Of a stretch of 12,779 nt of DNA, positions 5,585-12,779 are shown in pieces. The stretch is from JBBECF01 sp040881945 (lineage in GTDB: Bacteria; Pseudomonadota; Alphaproteobacteria; Dongiales; Dongiaceae), in NCBI GenBank assembly GCA_040881945.1, contig JBBECF010000192.1, forward strand, positions 1 through 12,779, given 5' to 3'. Made by a program: the position numbers and the translations under genes. Each line of letters opens with the position of its first letter. Within the stretch, counting starts at the first letter, position 1. A model generated the notes under the pieces. It searched no databases and was not told the origin of the DNA. It was given only the letters and a program-made list of their open reading frames with translations.

Positions 5585-5890
5585 ATGAACCGGCGCCATG
5601 GCACGGTGAAACCCGAGAAACGCGCCCGCGCCGAACGCCTCGGGTTCCGGGTAGATGGCCGGACCAAGGCGCTGGTCGCGCGCGCCGCGCGGATCGAGCA
5701 TCGGAACCTGACCGACTACTGCCTGACCGCCTTGGCCGAGGCCGCGTTGCGGACCATCGAGCAGCATGAAACGCTCGTGCTTTCGCAGCGCGACCGAGAG
5801 GTGTTTTTCGAGACCCTGGTCGATCCTCCCGAGATCAACGAGAGGCTGAAGAAGGCGTTCAAGGAGCATCGTCGGCACATTGCCTCGTAG
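5585..5890 (+). CDS. DUF1778 ribbon-helix-helix antitoxin
   Basis: A 101-residue antitoxin of the DUF1778 (TacA/KacA/AtaR-type) family. The N-terminal part (RLGFRVDGRTKALVARAARIEH, split across about 18-39) fits a ribbon-helix-helix DNA-binding fold, followed by the helical NLTDYCLTALAEAA. The C-terminus carries LSQRD and VFFETLVDPPEINERL, the typical region that wraps and blocks the toxin. It would bind its promoter as a dimer and neutralise the acetyltransferase toxin. I chose the ATG at 5585, with GGAG 8 nt upstream, over a TTG at 5540 lying inside the promoter. The toxin start codon follows the stop codon with no gap, so the two are translationally coupled. Confidence 0.9.
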   Translation: MNRRHGTVKPEKRARAERLGFRVDGRTKALVARAARIEHRNLTDYCLTALAEAALRTIEQHETLVLSQRDREVFFETLVDPPEINERLKKAFKEHRRHIAS

Positions 5891-6430
5891 ATGGCCCGCG
5901 TCCCGGCCACCGGGCTCCGCGTCGAGCCGCTCGACAAGCACCACGATCGAGCGGCCTTTTCTTGCGGCGCGGGGTCTCTGGACGCCTACTTGAAGACCCA
6001 GGCCTCGCAGGACATGAGGCGCAAGGCCAACGCGGTCTTCGTGCTCGTGCACCCGGGCGATCCCCGCGACATCCTCGGCTATTACACTCTCTGCGCCTAC
6101 GCGCTGCCGCAGGGCGACGTGCCGGAGGCGGCGCGTCGGCATATCCCCCGCTACCCGCAGGTCGGCGCGACGTTGATCGGTCGGCTCGCCGTGTCGCGCG
6201 GCCATCAGGGTCGCGGCTTGGGCGCATTGTTGCTCGCGGACGCTCTCCGGAAGGCGGACAGCAACGCCGCCATCATCGGATCGTCGATGATCGTGGTCGA
6301 CGCCATCGACGAGGCAGCCGTCGGATTCTATAGCGGCTTCGGCTTCATACGGCTTCCCGAGTCTCTGCGGCTCGTCCTGCCTATTCGCGCTGTTGCCGCG
6401 CTGCTTGGAACGACCGAGAAGATGCGATGA
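5891..6430 (+). CDS. GNAT-family acetyltransferase toxin (TacT-like)
   Basis: A 179-residue GNAT acetyltransferase. In this toxin family the enzyme uses acetyl-CoA to acetylate the amino group of charged tRNAs and so stops translation. Family hallmarks are FSCG (23-26) and LDAYL (30-34) followed by QASQDMRRKANAVF, the acetyl-CoA loop RGHQGRGLG (103-111), and FYSGFGF (146-152) with the likely catalytic Tyr147. The length is normal and the motifs are intact, so it should be active. It is encoded directly after its DUF1778 antitoxin in one operon. The tRNA target cannot be read from the sequence. It is convergent with the oligoendopeptidase gene. Confidence 0.9.
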   Translation: MARVPATGLRVEPLDKHHDRAAFSCGAGSLDAYLKTQASQDMRRKANAVFVLVHPGDPRDILGYYTLCAYALPQGDVPEAARRHIPRYPQVGATLIGRLAVSRGHQGRGLGALLLADALRKADSNAAIIGSSMIVVDAIDEAAVGFYSGFGFIRLPESLRLVLPIRAVAALLGTTEKMR

Positions 6431-6481
6431 GGGCGGAAACCCGCGTTGCATCGCTACGACCCCGGGTCCGTCGAGCGGTCC

Positions 6482-8284
6482 TCACCCCATCGCCTCCAGC
6501 TCGTCGATGAAGCCCTTGATGACGTCGAGGCCGCGCCGCCAGAACGCCGGGTCGGAGGCGTCGAGGCCGAACGGCGCCAGCAGCTCCTTGTGGCGCCGCG
6601 TGCCGCCGGCGCCGAGCATGTCGAGATACTTGGCGGCGAAGCCGCGTTCGGCCTGGCCATAGACGGCGTAGAGCGAATTCACCAGACAGTCGCCGAAGGC
6701 GTAGGCGTAAACGTAGAACGGCGCGTGGACGAAATGCGGGATATAGGCCCAGAACACCCGGTAGTCGTCGTCGAAGCGCAAGGCCGGCCCCAGGCTTTCG
6801 GCCTGGGTCTCGAGCCAGACTTCGCCGAGCCGGTCGGGCGTCAGCTCGCCCCGGCGCCGCTCGTCATGCACGCGGCGCTCGAATTCGTGCATGGCGATCT
6901 GGCGGACCGCGGTGTTCAGCATGTCCTCGACCTTGCCGGCGAGCAGGACGCGCCGGCGGCCCTTGTCCGTCTCCCGCGCCAGCAGGGCGCGGAAGGTCAG
7001 CATCTCGCCGAACACCGAGGCGGTCTCGGCGAGCGTCAGCGGCGTGTCGGACATGAGGTGGCCCTGCGGCCCGGCGAGCAGTTGGTGAACGCCGTGGCCG
7101 AGCTCGTGCGCCAGCGTCATCACGTCGCGTATCTTGCCGTGGTAGTTGAGCAGGATGTAAGGATGCGCCGAGGGCACGGTCGGATGCGCGAAGGCGCCCG
7201 GCGCCTTGCCGGGCCGAGGGCCGGCGTCGATCCACGGCCGCTCGAAGAAGCGGCGGCCGAGCGCCGCCAGCTCCGGCGAGAAGGCGGCGTAGGCGCCGAT
7301 CACCGTGTCGCGCGCCTCGTTCCAGGGGACGCTCCGGCCCTCGTCCCACGGCAGCGGCGCGTTGCGGTCCCAGTAGTCGAGCCGGTCGCGGCCGAACCAG
7401 CGCGCCTTCAGGCGGTAGTAGCGGTGCGACAGGTCCGGGTAGGCGCCCTTGACCGCCGCCACCAGGGCCTCGACGACCTCGTCCTCGACCTGGTTCGCCA
7501 GGTTGCGCGACGCCACCGGCCGGGCGAAGCCGCGCCACCTGTCTTCGATCTCCTTGTCCTTGGCCAGGGTGTTGACGATGAGCGCGAAGCCGCGCCGGTT
7601 CTCCCCCAGCACCCGGCCGATGGCCTCGGCCGCCTTGCGGCGCAGGGCCCCGTCGCGGTCGCTCAGCAGATCGACGACCTCGTTGGCGGTCAGCTTCCGG
7701 CCGTCCACGGGGAAGCGCAGGTCCGCCATGGCCTCGTCGAAGGCGCGCGTCCAGGCGGCGCGGCCGGCGACCTGCTTCTCGTGCAGCAGCCGCTCGATGT
7801 CGTCGGAAAGCTGGTGCGGGCGGAAGACGCGCAGGTCGCGCAGCCAAGGGCCGTAGCGCGCCAGCGCCGGGTCGCGCAGCTTGTCGGCCAGCGCCGCATC
7901 GTCGAGGCGGTTGAGCTCGAGCGTGAAGAACAGCGTCTCGGCCGAGATGTCGGTGACCCGCTCCTGCATGCCCTGGAAGAATTTGCCGACCTCCGGGTCG
8001 GCCATGTCGCCGGCATGGACGAGCTGGGCGTAGCTCGACACCCGGCCGAGCGTTTCCTGCAGCCGCTCATAGTCGGCGACGGCGGCGCCGAGCGCGGCGC
8101 CGTCGAGCGCCGCCAGCCGCCCGCGGTAGCGGTCGCGGAAATCCGCGGCCGCCGCCGCCGCCCGCTCGAGCTCGGCGGCGAGCTCGGCCGATTGCGGCCC
8201 CGCATAGAGATCGGACAGGTCCCATTCCGGCAGCCCCTCGAGGGCGGGGTCGAGGGACGTTGCGGCGCCGAGACTGGCGGTCAT
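6482..8284 (-). CDS. pepF: M3-family oligoendopeptidase F
   Basis: A 600-residue zinc metallopeptidase of the M3B (oligoendopeptidase F) family that cleaves short peptides in the cytoplasm. The zinc motif HELGH is at H393-H397 within TLAHELGHGVHQ, followed by ETASVFGEML, which should hold the third (Glu) ligand. The N-terminus begins with the typical EWDLSDLYAG after a short leader, and the length fits the family. No signal peptide is visible. The ATG has AGGAG about 7 nt upstream. A promoter-like pair lies at 8341-8369. The gene is divergent from the acyl-CoA ligase, with repeat copy 3 between them. Nothing suggests truncation. Confidence 0.95.
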   Translation of the reverse strand: MTASLGAATSLDPALEGLPEWDLSDLYAGPQSAELAAELERAAAAAADFRDRYRGRLAALDGAALGAAVADYERLQETLGRVSSYAQLVHAGDMADPEVGKFFQGMQERVTDISAETLFFTLELNRLDDAALADKLRDPALARYGPWLRDLRVFRPHQLSDDIERLLHEKQVAGRAAWTRAFDEAMADLRFPVDGRKLTANEVVDLLSDRDGALRRKAAEAIGRVLGENRRGFALIVNTLAKDKEIEDRWRGFARPVASRNLANQVEDEVVEALVAAVKGAYPDLSHRYYRLKARWFGRDRLDYWDRNAPLPWDEGRSVPWNEARDTVIGAYAAFSPELAALGRRFFERPWIDAGPRPGKAPGAFAHPTVPSAHPYILLNYHGKIRDVMTLAHELGHGVHQLLAGPQGHLMSDTPLTLAETASVFGEMLTFRALLARETDKGRRRVLLAGKVEDMLNTAVRQIAMHEFERRVHDERRRGELTPDRLGEVWLETQAESLGPALRFDDDYRVFWAYIPHFVHAPFYVYAYAFGDCLVNSLYAVYGQAERGFAAKYLDMLGAGGTRRHKELLAPFGLDASDPAFWRRGLDVIKGFIDELEAMG

Positions 8285-8340
8285 GGGCGGCTCCTGGTCG
8301 GGGGAGGACGGTTCGCGGGTGGTTTCGCCGGTTCAGCAGC

Positions 8341-8369
8341 GATATAAGGTCTCCGGCCCGTCCGGCCAA
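8341..8369 (-). promoter_or_regulatory. Putative promoter of the oligoendopeptidase gene
   Basis: On the minus strand TTGGCC (8364-8369) and TATATC (8341-8346) are 17 nt apart, about 57 bp before the ATG at 8284. TATATC is a local AT-rich island in GC-rich surroundings. The -35 box ends only 10 bp from repeat copy 3, so the insertion appears to have spared this promoter. The match is moderate. Confidence 0.45.
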
Positions 8370-8379
8370 GACGAAGCCG

Positions 8380-8501
8380 CAAGTGTCCCGTCCACGAATT
8401 TCGTTTCACGAATTTCGGGGTGAACGGGCCACTAAGAGTTTAGCTCTAGTGGCCTGCTCATCCCAGAAATTCGAAAACGAATTTCTGGGGCAGGACACTA
8501 G
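8380..8501 (+). repeat. 122-bp four-way-junction repeat, copy 3
   Basis: Third 122-bp copy, same orientation as copy 1. The first bases are CAAGTGTCC rather than CTAGTGTCC, so the left end has lost its CTAG, while the right end GGACACTAG is intact. The central loop differs most from the other copies (AGAGTTTAGCTC) and allows extra GAG/CTC pairing. The element fills most of the intergenic region between the divergent pepF and acyl-CoA ligase genes and ends 15 nt before the ligase ATG. Any ligase transcript starting upstream would carry it as a folded leader. Confidence 0.9.
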
Positions 8502-8516
8502 GGCCGGGGATCGGAC

Positions 8517-10343
8517 ATGCAATACGAGGCGTGGCGCAGCCTGCCGCAGATGTTCTTCGAGCAGGCCGCGCGCCTGGGCGACCGCCCGTTCCTGTGGAGC
8601 AAGGGCGACGGCGCCTATGTGCCGCTCGGCTACGCCGAGACGGCGCGGCTGGTCAACCGCTTCGCCCGCGGCTTGCGCGCCCTCGGGCTGCGGCCGGGCG
8701 ACCGCGTCGTGCTGGTCTCGGAGAACCGGCCCGAATGGCTGGTCGCCGACCTCGCGATCATGGCCGCCGGCGGCGTCACCGTTCCGGCCTTCACCACCAA
8801 CACCGCCGCCGACCACCAGCACATCCTGACCCACAGCGGCGCGCGCGGGGCTATCATCTCCGGCCGCGGCATCGCCCGACGGCTGTTGCCGGCGGCCATG
8901 GAGGCGCCGAGCCTCGCCTTCCTCATCAGCATCGAGGACCTCGATCTGGCGCAGCGCCCCGCCATCGACGTGCTGCGCTGGAGCGACGTCGTGGCGCGCG
9001 GCATCGAACGGCCGGACGACGTCGCCGCGACGGTCGCCGGCCTCGGCCGCGACGAGCCGTGCTGCATCATCTACACCTCGGGCACCGGCGGCACGCCGAA
9101 GGGCGTGATGCTGAGCCACGGCGCGATCATCGCCAACTGCCGGGGCGCCCACGACGTGCTCGCCGACTTTGGACTGGGCGACGAGGTGTTCCTGTCGTTC
9201 CTGCCCTTGTCGCACTCCTACGAGCACACCGCCGGGCAGTTCTTTCCGATCTCGATCGGCGCCCAGATCTACTACGCCGAAAGCATCGAGCGGCTGACCG
9301 ACAACATGGCCGAAGCGCGGCCGACGATCATGACCGCCGTGCCGCGCCTCTATGAGGCGATGCACCAGCGCATCATGCGTTCGACCGAACGCACGCACGG
9401 CCTGCGCAAGCGGCTTTTCCTCGCGGCTTGCGCGCTCGGCCGCCAGAAGTACGAGCGGCCCGGCACGCTCACCCTCGGCCAGCGTCTGCTCGACCTCGTC
9501 GTCGAGGCGCTGGTGCGGCGGCGGGTGCGGCGCCGTTTCGGCGGCCGGCTGAAGGCGCTGGTCTCGGGCGGCGCCGCGCTCAACTACGAGATCGGCCTGT
9601 TCTTCACCGCGCTCGGCCTGCGCATCCTGCAAGGCTACGGCCAGACCGAGGCGGCGCCGATCATCACCGTCAACCCGCCGGCGCGGGTCAAGCTGCACGC
9701 CGTCGGGCCGCCGCTCCACGGGGTCGAGCTGCGGATCGCCGCGGACGGCGAGATTCTGGTGCGCGGCGAATCGGTGATGCGCGGCTATTGGCGCGATCCC
9801 GACGCGACGGCGGCGGTGCTGCAGAACGGCTGGTTGCACACCGGCGACATCGGCGTGATCGACGCCGACGGCTATTTGCAGATCACCGACCGCAAGAAGG
9901 ACATCATCGTCCTCTCGGGCGGCGACAACGTCTCGCCGGCGCGCGTCGAGGGCCACCTGATCCTGCAGCCGGAGATCGACCAGGCCATGGTCCATGGCGA
10001 CCGGCGGTCGCATCTGGTGGCCTTGATCGTGCCGGACCCGGATTTCCTGCGCGGCTGGGCGCGGCGCGGCGGCCACCCAGCCGAGCTCGCCCGGCTGGCC
10101 GAGGACGAGGACTTCCACAAGGCGCTCGCCCCGGCGGTCGAGCGGGTCAACGCCGCGCTGTCGCCGGTCGAACGGGTGCGCCGCTTCATCGTCGCCCGCG
10201 CCCCCTTCGACATCGACAACGGCATGCTGACGCCGTCGCTGAAGATCCGCCGGCACAAGATCAAGGCGGTGTACGGCGACGCGCTCGAGGCCCTGTACGA
10301 GAAGCCCGCCGCCCAGCCCGCCGAGGCGACGGCGCAACCGTAG
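8517..10343 (+). CDS. Long-chain fatty acyl-CoA ligase (AMP-forming)
   Basis: A 608-residue member of the ANL superfamily that activates fatty acids to acyl-CoA through an acyl-AMP intermediate at the cytoplasmic face. Motifs: the phosphate loop YTSGTGGTPKG (186-196), where the more usual TT is GG; GYGQTE (373-378); TGD (442-444); and the hinge DRKKD (458-462) followed by LSGGDNVSP. The spacing and the VMLSHGAI segment fit the long-chain FAA1/FadD15-like group. No signal peptide is present. The ATG at 8517 fits the family N-terminus (LPQMFFEQAARLGDRPFLW), but only a weak GGGGAT-type ribosome site precedes it, and repeat copy 3 ends 15 nt upstream. The chain-length preference is inferred. Confidence 0.93.
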   Translation: MQYEAWRSLPQMFFEQAARLGDRPFLWSKGDGAYVPLGYAETARLVNRFARGLRALGLRPGDRVVLVSENRPEWLVADLAIMAAGGVTVPAFTTNTAADHQHILTHSGARGAIISGRGIARRLLPAAMEAPSLAFLISIEDLDLAQRPAIDVLRWSDVVARGIERPDDVAATVAGLGRDEPCCIIYTSGTGGTPKGVMLSHGAIIANCRGAHDVLADFGLGDEVFLSFLPLSHSYEHTAGQFFPISIGAQIYYAESIERLTDNMAEARPTIMTAVPRLYEAMHQRIMRSTERTHGLRKRLFLAACALGRQKYERPGTLTLGQRLLDLVVEALVRRRVRRRFGGRLKALVSGGAALNYEIGLFFTALGLRILQGYGQTEAAPIITVNPPARVKLHAVGPPLHGVELRIAADGEILVRGESVMRGYWRDPDATAAVLQNGWLHTGDIGVIDADGYLQITDRKKDIIVLSGGDNVSPARVEGHLILQPEIDQAMVHGDRRSHLVALIVPDPDFLRGWARRGGHPAELARLAEDEDFHKALAPAVERVNAALSPVERVRRFIVARAPFDIDNGMLTPSLKIRRHKIKAVYGDALEALYEKPAAQPAEATAQP

Positions 10344-10367
10344 CGGGCCGCGCGCCGCCGCGTTTCA

Positions 10368-10916
10368 TCACAAGTCCAGTTGCGGTTGCGGCGCGTCGTC
10401 CGGCGCCGGATAGGTGACGCGTCCGCCCTCGACCCGCGCCCACGGGGTCAGCGCGTGCGGCGAGCGGCGCTCCGGCCCCATGATGTGCTCCACGGCGATG
10501 CCGCGCACCGCGAGCGCGTCGGCGATCAGCGAGCGGTGGCAGCGCCACGGGACGGCCTCGGCGCACATCACGGCGATCCGCCGCGTGACGGCGAGGTCGA
10601 TCAACGCCTGCAGGGCGGCCGCGAATTCGGGCGTCTGCATGTAGTCCGCATAGCCGCGGAAGCCGGCGTTCCGCCAGCCGGCGTTTACCGAGTCGGGGCG
10701 CGGCCGGCGCAAGCCGCCGAGCTCGCCCAAATGCCGGTATCCGACGCCGGCCCCGGCCAGCGCCGCCGCCAGTGCGGCCTTGTTGAACTGCGGGTTGCGC
10801 CGCGACCCCGGCGCGGTGCGCACATCGGCCAGCTCGTCCACGCCGTGCGCGCGCAGCAGCTCCAGGAAATCCTCGATCGGCCGCGTCGAATGGCCGATGG
10901 TCAGGATCATGGGCAT
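10368..10916 (-). CDS. DUF488-family protein
   Basis: A 182-residue cytoplasmic protein of the DUF488 family, whose biochemical role is not established. Family signatures are TIGHS at 6-10, DVR at 31-33, NPQFN, the GYxDYM segment near 89, and CAE (118-120) followed by CHRSLIAD (126-133). The conserved Cys and His residues suggest a catalytic or metal or nucleic-acid-related role, but this is unproven. The gene is convergent with the acyl-CoA ligase (24 bp between stop codons) and divergent from the M48 protease. A second ATG two codons later (10910) is possible as the start. Confidence 0.88.
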   Translation of the reverse strand: MPMILTIGHSTRPIEDFLELLRAHGVDELADVRTAPGSRRNPQFNKAALAAALAGAGVGYRHLGELGGLRRPRPDSVNAGWRNAGFRGYADYMQTPEFAAALQALIDLAVTRRIAVMCAEAVPWRCHRSLIADALAVRGIAVEHIMGPERRSPHALTPWARVEGGRVTYPAPDDAPQPQLDL

Positions 10917-11076
10917 GTCGGGACCCTGCGATTCGACTCGTCGCCGCGCAAAGCGCTAAAGTAACCGTGCCCGAGTTGTCGAACCCTCCGACCTCGAGAA
11001 GCGGCGCGCGCGAGAAGCGCAGCGACGGTTCGGCGACCCCCGGGCGTACCTGTGCGACATCCCGTCGGCGTTTGCC

Positions 11077-11082
11077 AGGAGG
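11077..11082 (+). promoter_or_regulatory. Ribosome binding site deciding the start of the M48 protease
   Basis: AGGAGG stands 10 nt before the ATG at 11093. The open frame begins 42 codons earlier at 10967, but this site and the lipoprotein signal that starts immediately after 11093 mark the internal ATG as the true start. Confidence 0.65.
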
Positions 11083-11092
11083 CGGTGGTTCC

Positions 11093-11905
11093 ATGGGGGG
11101 GCGGAGTCTCGCTGCGGCGCTGTGTTCGGTCTTGCTCGGGGGCTGCGCCGGGGCGCAGTACCTCCTGCCGGACATCACCGCCGCGGAAATCGACCGCGCC
11201 GCGCTGACCGTCGCCGGCAACACCAGTTCGCTGCCGACATTCTATCGCTCCGGCGGCGAGTACCGCCGGTTGGTCGACACCGTGTCGAACCGGCTGCGGC
11301 TGGGCGTCCCCGCGCTCTGCCAGCATGCCAAGGTCGCCACTTGCTTCTTCGACGTGTCCTACGTCGCCGAGGACACCGTGAACGCCTATGCGGCCGGCAG
11401 CGACCAGATCGTGATTTACAGGGGCATTCTCCGGTATCTGGAAACGGAAGACGAGGCCGCGGCGGTGATCGCGCACGAGATCGGCCACCATCTCGCCCGG
11501 CATGTCGAGGAGCAGCAGCGGAACGCCGCCATCGGCGGCCTCGTCGCCGCCATATTGACCGGCGGGCTGATGGCCGGCACGGGCTACCAGGCGCCGCCCA
11601 ACGACCCTTACGCCGGCCAGCAGGTCGTGCGCGATGCCGCGCAGCTCGGGGCGGGGATCGGCGCCATCTCGTTCTCCAAGGAACAAGAGCGCGAAGCGGA
11701 CCTGCTGGCCGCCTATCTGCTCGCCCGCTCGGGCTACGACCTGCGCCGGGCCGGCCACGCCTTCACGGTCCTCGCCAAGATGAGCGCCAAGACCCGCTCG
11801 ACGATCTTCGACACCCACCCCGCGGGCCCGGAGCGGATCGCCGCCTGGGAAAAGGCCGTCGCGGAAGTCGAGGCGAGCCGCGACCTGCTGCCGAAGGAGG
11901 AATGA
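11093..11905 (+). CDS. M48-family zinc metalloprotease, predicted lipoprotein
   Basis: A 270-residue membrane-anchored peptidase. The N-terminus is a lipoprotein signal: a short basic start, a hydrophobic segment and the lipobox LGGC with Cys18. The catalytic motif HEIGH is at H128-H132 in VIAHEIGHHLARH, and EREAD (199-203) provides the likely third zinc ligand E201. These mark the M48 (Ste24/HtpX/BepA-like) superfamily. It lacks the TPR tail of BepA, so it is a short version, perhaps acting in periplasmic protein quality control (inference). The gene is divergent from DUF488 and convergent with the epimerase gene, whose stop codon is 19 bp away. Confidence 0.92.
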   Translation: MGGRSLAAALCSVLLGGCAGAQYLLPDITAAEIDRAALTVAGNTSSLPTFYRSGGEYRRLVDTVSNRLRLGVPALCQHAKVATCFFDVSYVAEDTVNAYAAGSDQIVIYRGILRYLETEDEAAAVIAHEIGHHLARHVEEQQRNAAIGGLVAAILTGGLMAGTGYQAPPNDPYAGQQVVRDAAQLGAGIGAISFSKEQEREADLLAAYLLARSGYDLRRAGHAFTVLAKMSAKTRSTIFDTHPAGPERIAAWEKAVAEVEASRDLLPKEE

Positions 11906-11924
11906 GGCCGCCGCCCACCCGCGT

Positions 11925-12779
11925 TCACACCCGGTGATAGGCGCGGTACCAGGCGACGAAGCGGGGCAGGCCCTCGTCGATCGCGGTCGCCGGCTGGAAC
12001 CCGAGGTCGCGCGTGGCGGCCGCGATGTCGGCATAGGTCTCGGTCACGTCGCCCGGCTGCATCGGCGCGTGCTCGATCGTGACTGTTCGTCCGCAGGCCC
12101 GCTCCAGCACCGCGACGAAGCGCGTCAGCGGCTCAGCCCGGCTGTTGCCGAGGTTGTAGAGGCGGTGCGGCCGGTCGCCGCCGGCCGCCGGCGGCCGGTC
12201 GAGCGCCGCCAGCACGCCGCCGACGATATCGTCGATATAGGTGAAGTCGCGCTTCATCACGCCGTCGTTGAACAGACGGATCGGCTGGCCGGCCAGGATC
12301 GCCCGCGTGAAGATATAGGCCGCCATGTCCGGCCGCCCCCAGGGTCCGTAGACGGTGAAGAAGCGCAGGCCCGTCGCCGGCAACGCGAAGAGGTGGCTGT
12401 AGGTCATCGCCATCAGCTCGGCCGTCCGCTTGGTCGCGCCATAGAGCGACAGCGGCCGATCCACCGGGTCGTCGAGCGCGAACGGCAGCCGCGCGCTGCC
12501 GCCATAGACCGAGGACGAGCTGGCATAGACCAGATGGCGCAGGTGCTTGAGCCGGCGACAGGCCTCGAGGATGACGAGCTGGCCCTCGACGTTGCTGCGC
12601 ACATAGATGTGCGGGTCGACCAGCGAATGACGGACCCCCGCCTGGGCGGCAAGGTGGACCACGCGGTCGACATCCGGGTGCCGCGCGAGCACCGCGTCGG
12701 TCGTCCGCCGGTCGGCCAGGTCGAGATAGTGGAACTCGAATCCCGGCCGGTCCTCGAGCTCGGCCAGGCGCGCCTCCTT
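11925..12779 (-). CDS. Nucleotide-sugar epimerase (UDP-glucuronate 4-epimerase-like), N-terminus cut by window edge
   Basis: The last 284 residues of an extended short-chain dehydrogenase/reductase; the gene runs off the right edge with an open frame (visible start KEARLAELE), and roughly 45-50 N-terminal residues, including the glycine-rich NAD-binding motif, are outside. Visible are HLAAQAGVRHS (42-52), the catalytic Ser segment SSSSVYG (from about 87), YGATK with Tyr113 and Lys117, and RFFTVYGPWGRPDMA, typical of UDP-glucuronate 4-epimerase/CapI-like enzymes that supply sugars for polysaccharide or LPS. The substrate is inferred from family resemblance. The GTG at 12692 is internal, not the start, because homology continues upstream. 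Confidence 0.9.
   Translation of the reverse strand, partial: KEARLAELEDRPGFEFHYLDLADRRTTDAVLARHPDVDRVVHLAAQAGVRHSLVDPHIYVRSNVEGQLVILEACRRLKHLRHLVYASSSSVYGGSARLPFALDDPVDRPLSLYGATKRTAELMAMTYSHLFALPATGLRFFTVYGPWGRPDMAAYIFTRAILAGQPIRLFNDGVMKRDFTYIDDIVGGVLAALDRPPAAGGDRPHRLYNLGNSRAEPLTRFVAVLERACGRTVTIEHAPMQPGDVTETYADIAAATRDLGFQPATAIDEGLPRFVAWYRAYHRV

Noticed and set aside
5447..6451. 334-residue minus-strand frame opposite the toxin-antitoxin operon
   Set aside because: The plus strand has two recognisable families in tight coupling with a good promoter; the antisense frame has no recognisable domain.
43..8501. The repeats as a CRISPR array
   Set aside because: Copies are kilobases apart, occur in both orientations, are far longer than CRISPR repeats and have no spacers or cas genes nearby.
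8406..10337. 643-residue minus-strand frame opposite the acyl-CoA ligase
   Set aside because: It mirrors the ligase in a shadow frame, begins inside repeat copy 3 and shows no family features.

Overview
The window looks like chromosome from a GC-rich alphaproteobacterium, possibly in or near the Rhodospirillales. The evidence is very high G+C with matching codon use in every gene, a full CtrA-type box (TTAA-N7-TTAAC), a CheY-like receiver protein with the GPDRRR motif common in alphaproteobacterial regulators, and a soluble ABC1/UbiB-type kinase. The species is an inference and cannot be fixed from this sequence alone.

Layout. The left third is transcribed leftwards: a receiver protein with an Hpt-like C-terminus (248-1321), an HprK-like kinase fused to a PqqD-like domain (1425-2651), two paralogous small exported Gly/Ser/Asp-rich proteins with twin-arginine-like leaders (2899-3291 and 3566-3952), and an ABC1/UbiB-family protein (4098-5450). 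A rightward DUF1778/GNAT toxin-antitoxin pair follows (5585-6430), with a clear sigma70-like promoter whose spacer holds an inverted repeat. Next come a leftward M3 oligoendopeptidase F (6482-8284), a divergent rightward long-chain acyl-CoA ligase (8517-10343), a leftward DUF488 protein (10368-10916), a rightward M48-family lipoprotein metalloprotease (11093-11905), and a leftward nucleotide-sugar epimerase cut by the right edge (11925-12779). No stretch without a gene exceeds 300 bases.

The most striking non-coding feature is a 122-bp repeat present three times (43-164, 2781-2902 in inverse orientation, 8380-8501). By hand alignment the copies are about 90-94% identical with no indels. Each folds on paper into a flush four-way junction: a 9-bp outer stem, two 38-nt hairpin arms, and a central arm with an 8-bp stem. 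The element is an imperfect inverted duplication of a unit of about 55 nt. One copy supplies the stop codon of a small exported protein. Another ends 15 nt before the start codon of the acyl-CoA ligase.

The best candidate for an undescribed system is the HprK-PqqD fusion next to the two paralogous exported proteins. PqqD-like domains bind peptide substrates and HprK-like enzymes phosphorylate Ser, so the Ser-rich small proteins are plausible substrates. No cyclase, radical SAM enzyme or leader peptidase of a known RiPP class lies in the window. The other genes look like ordinary housekeeping or accessory genes.
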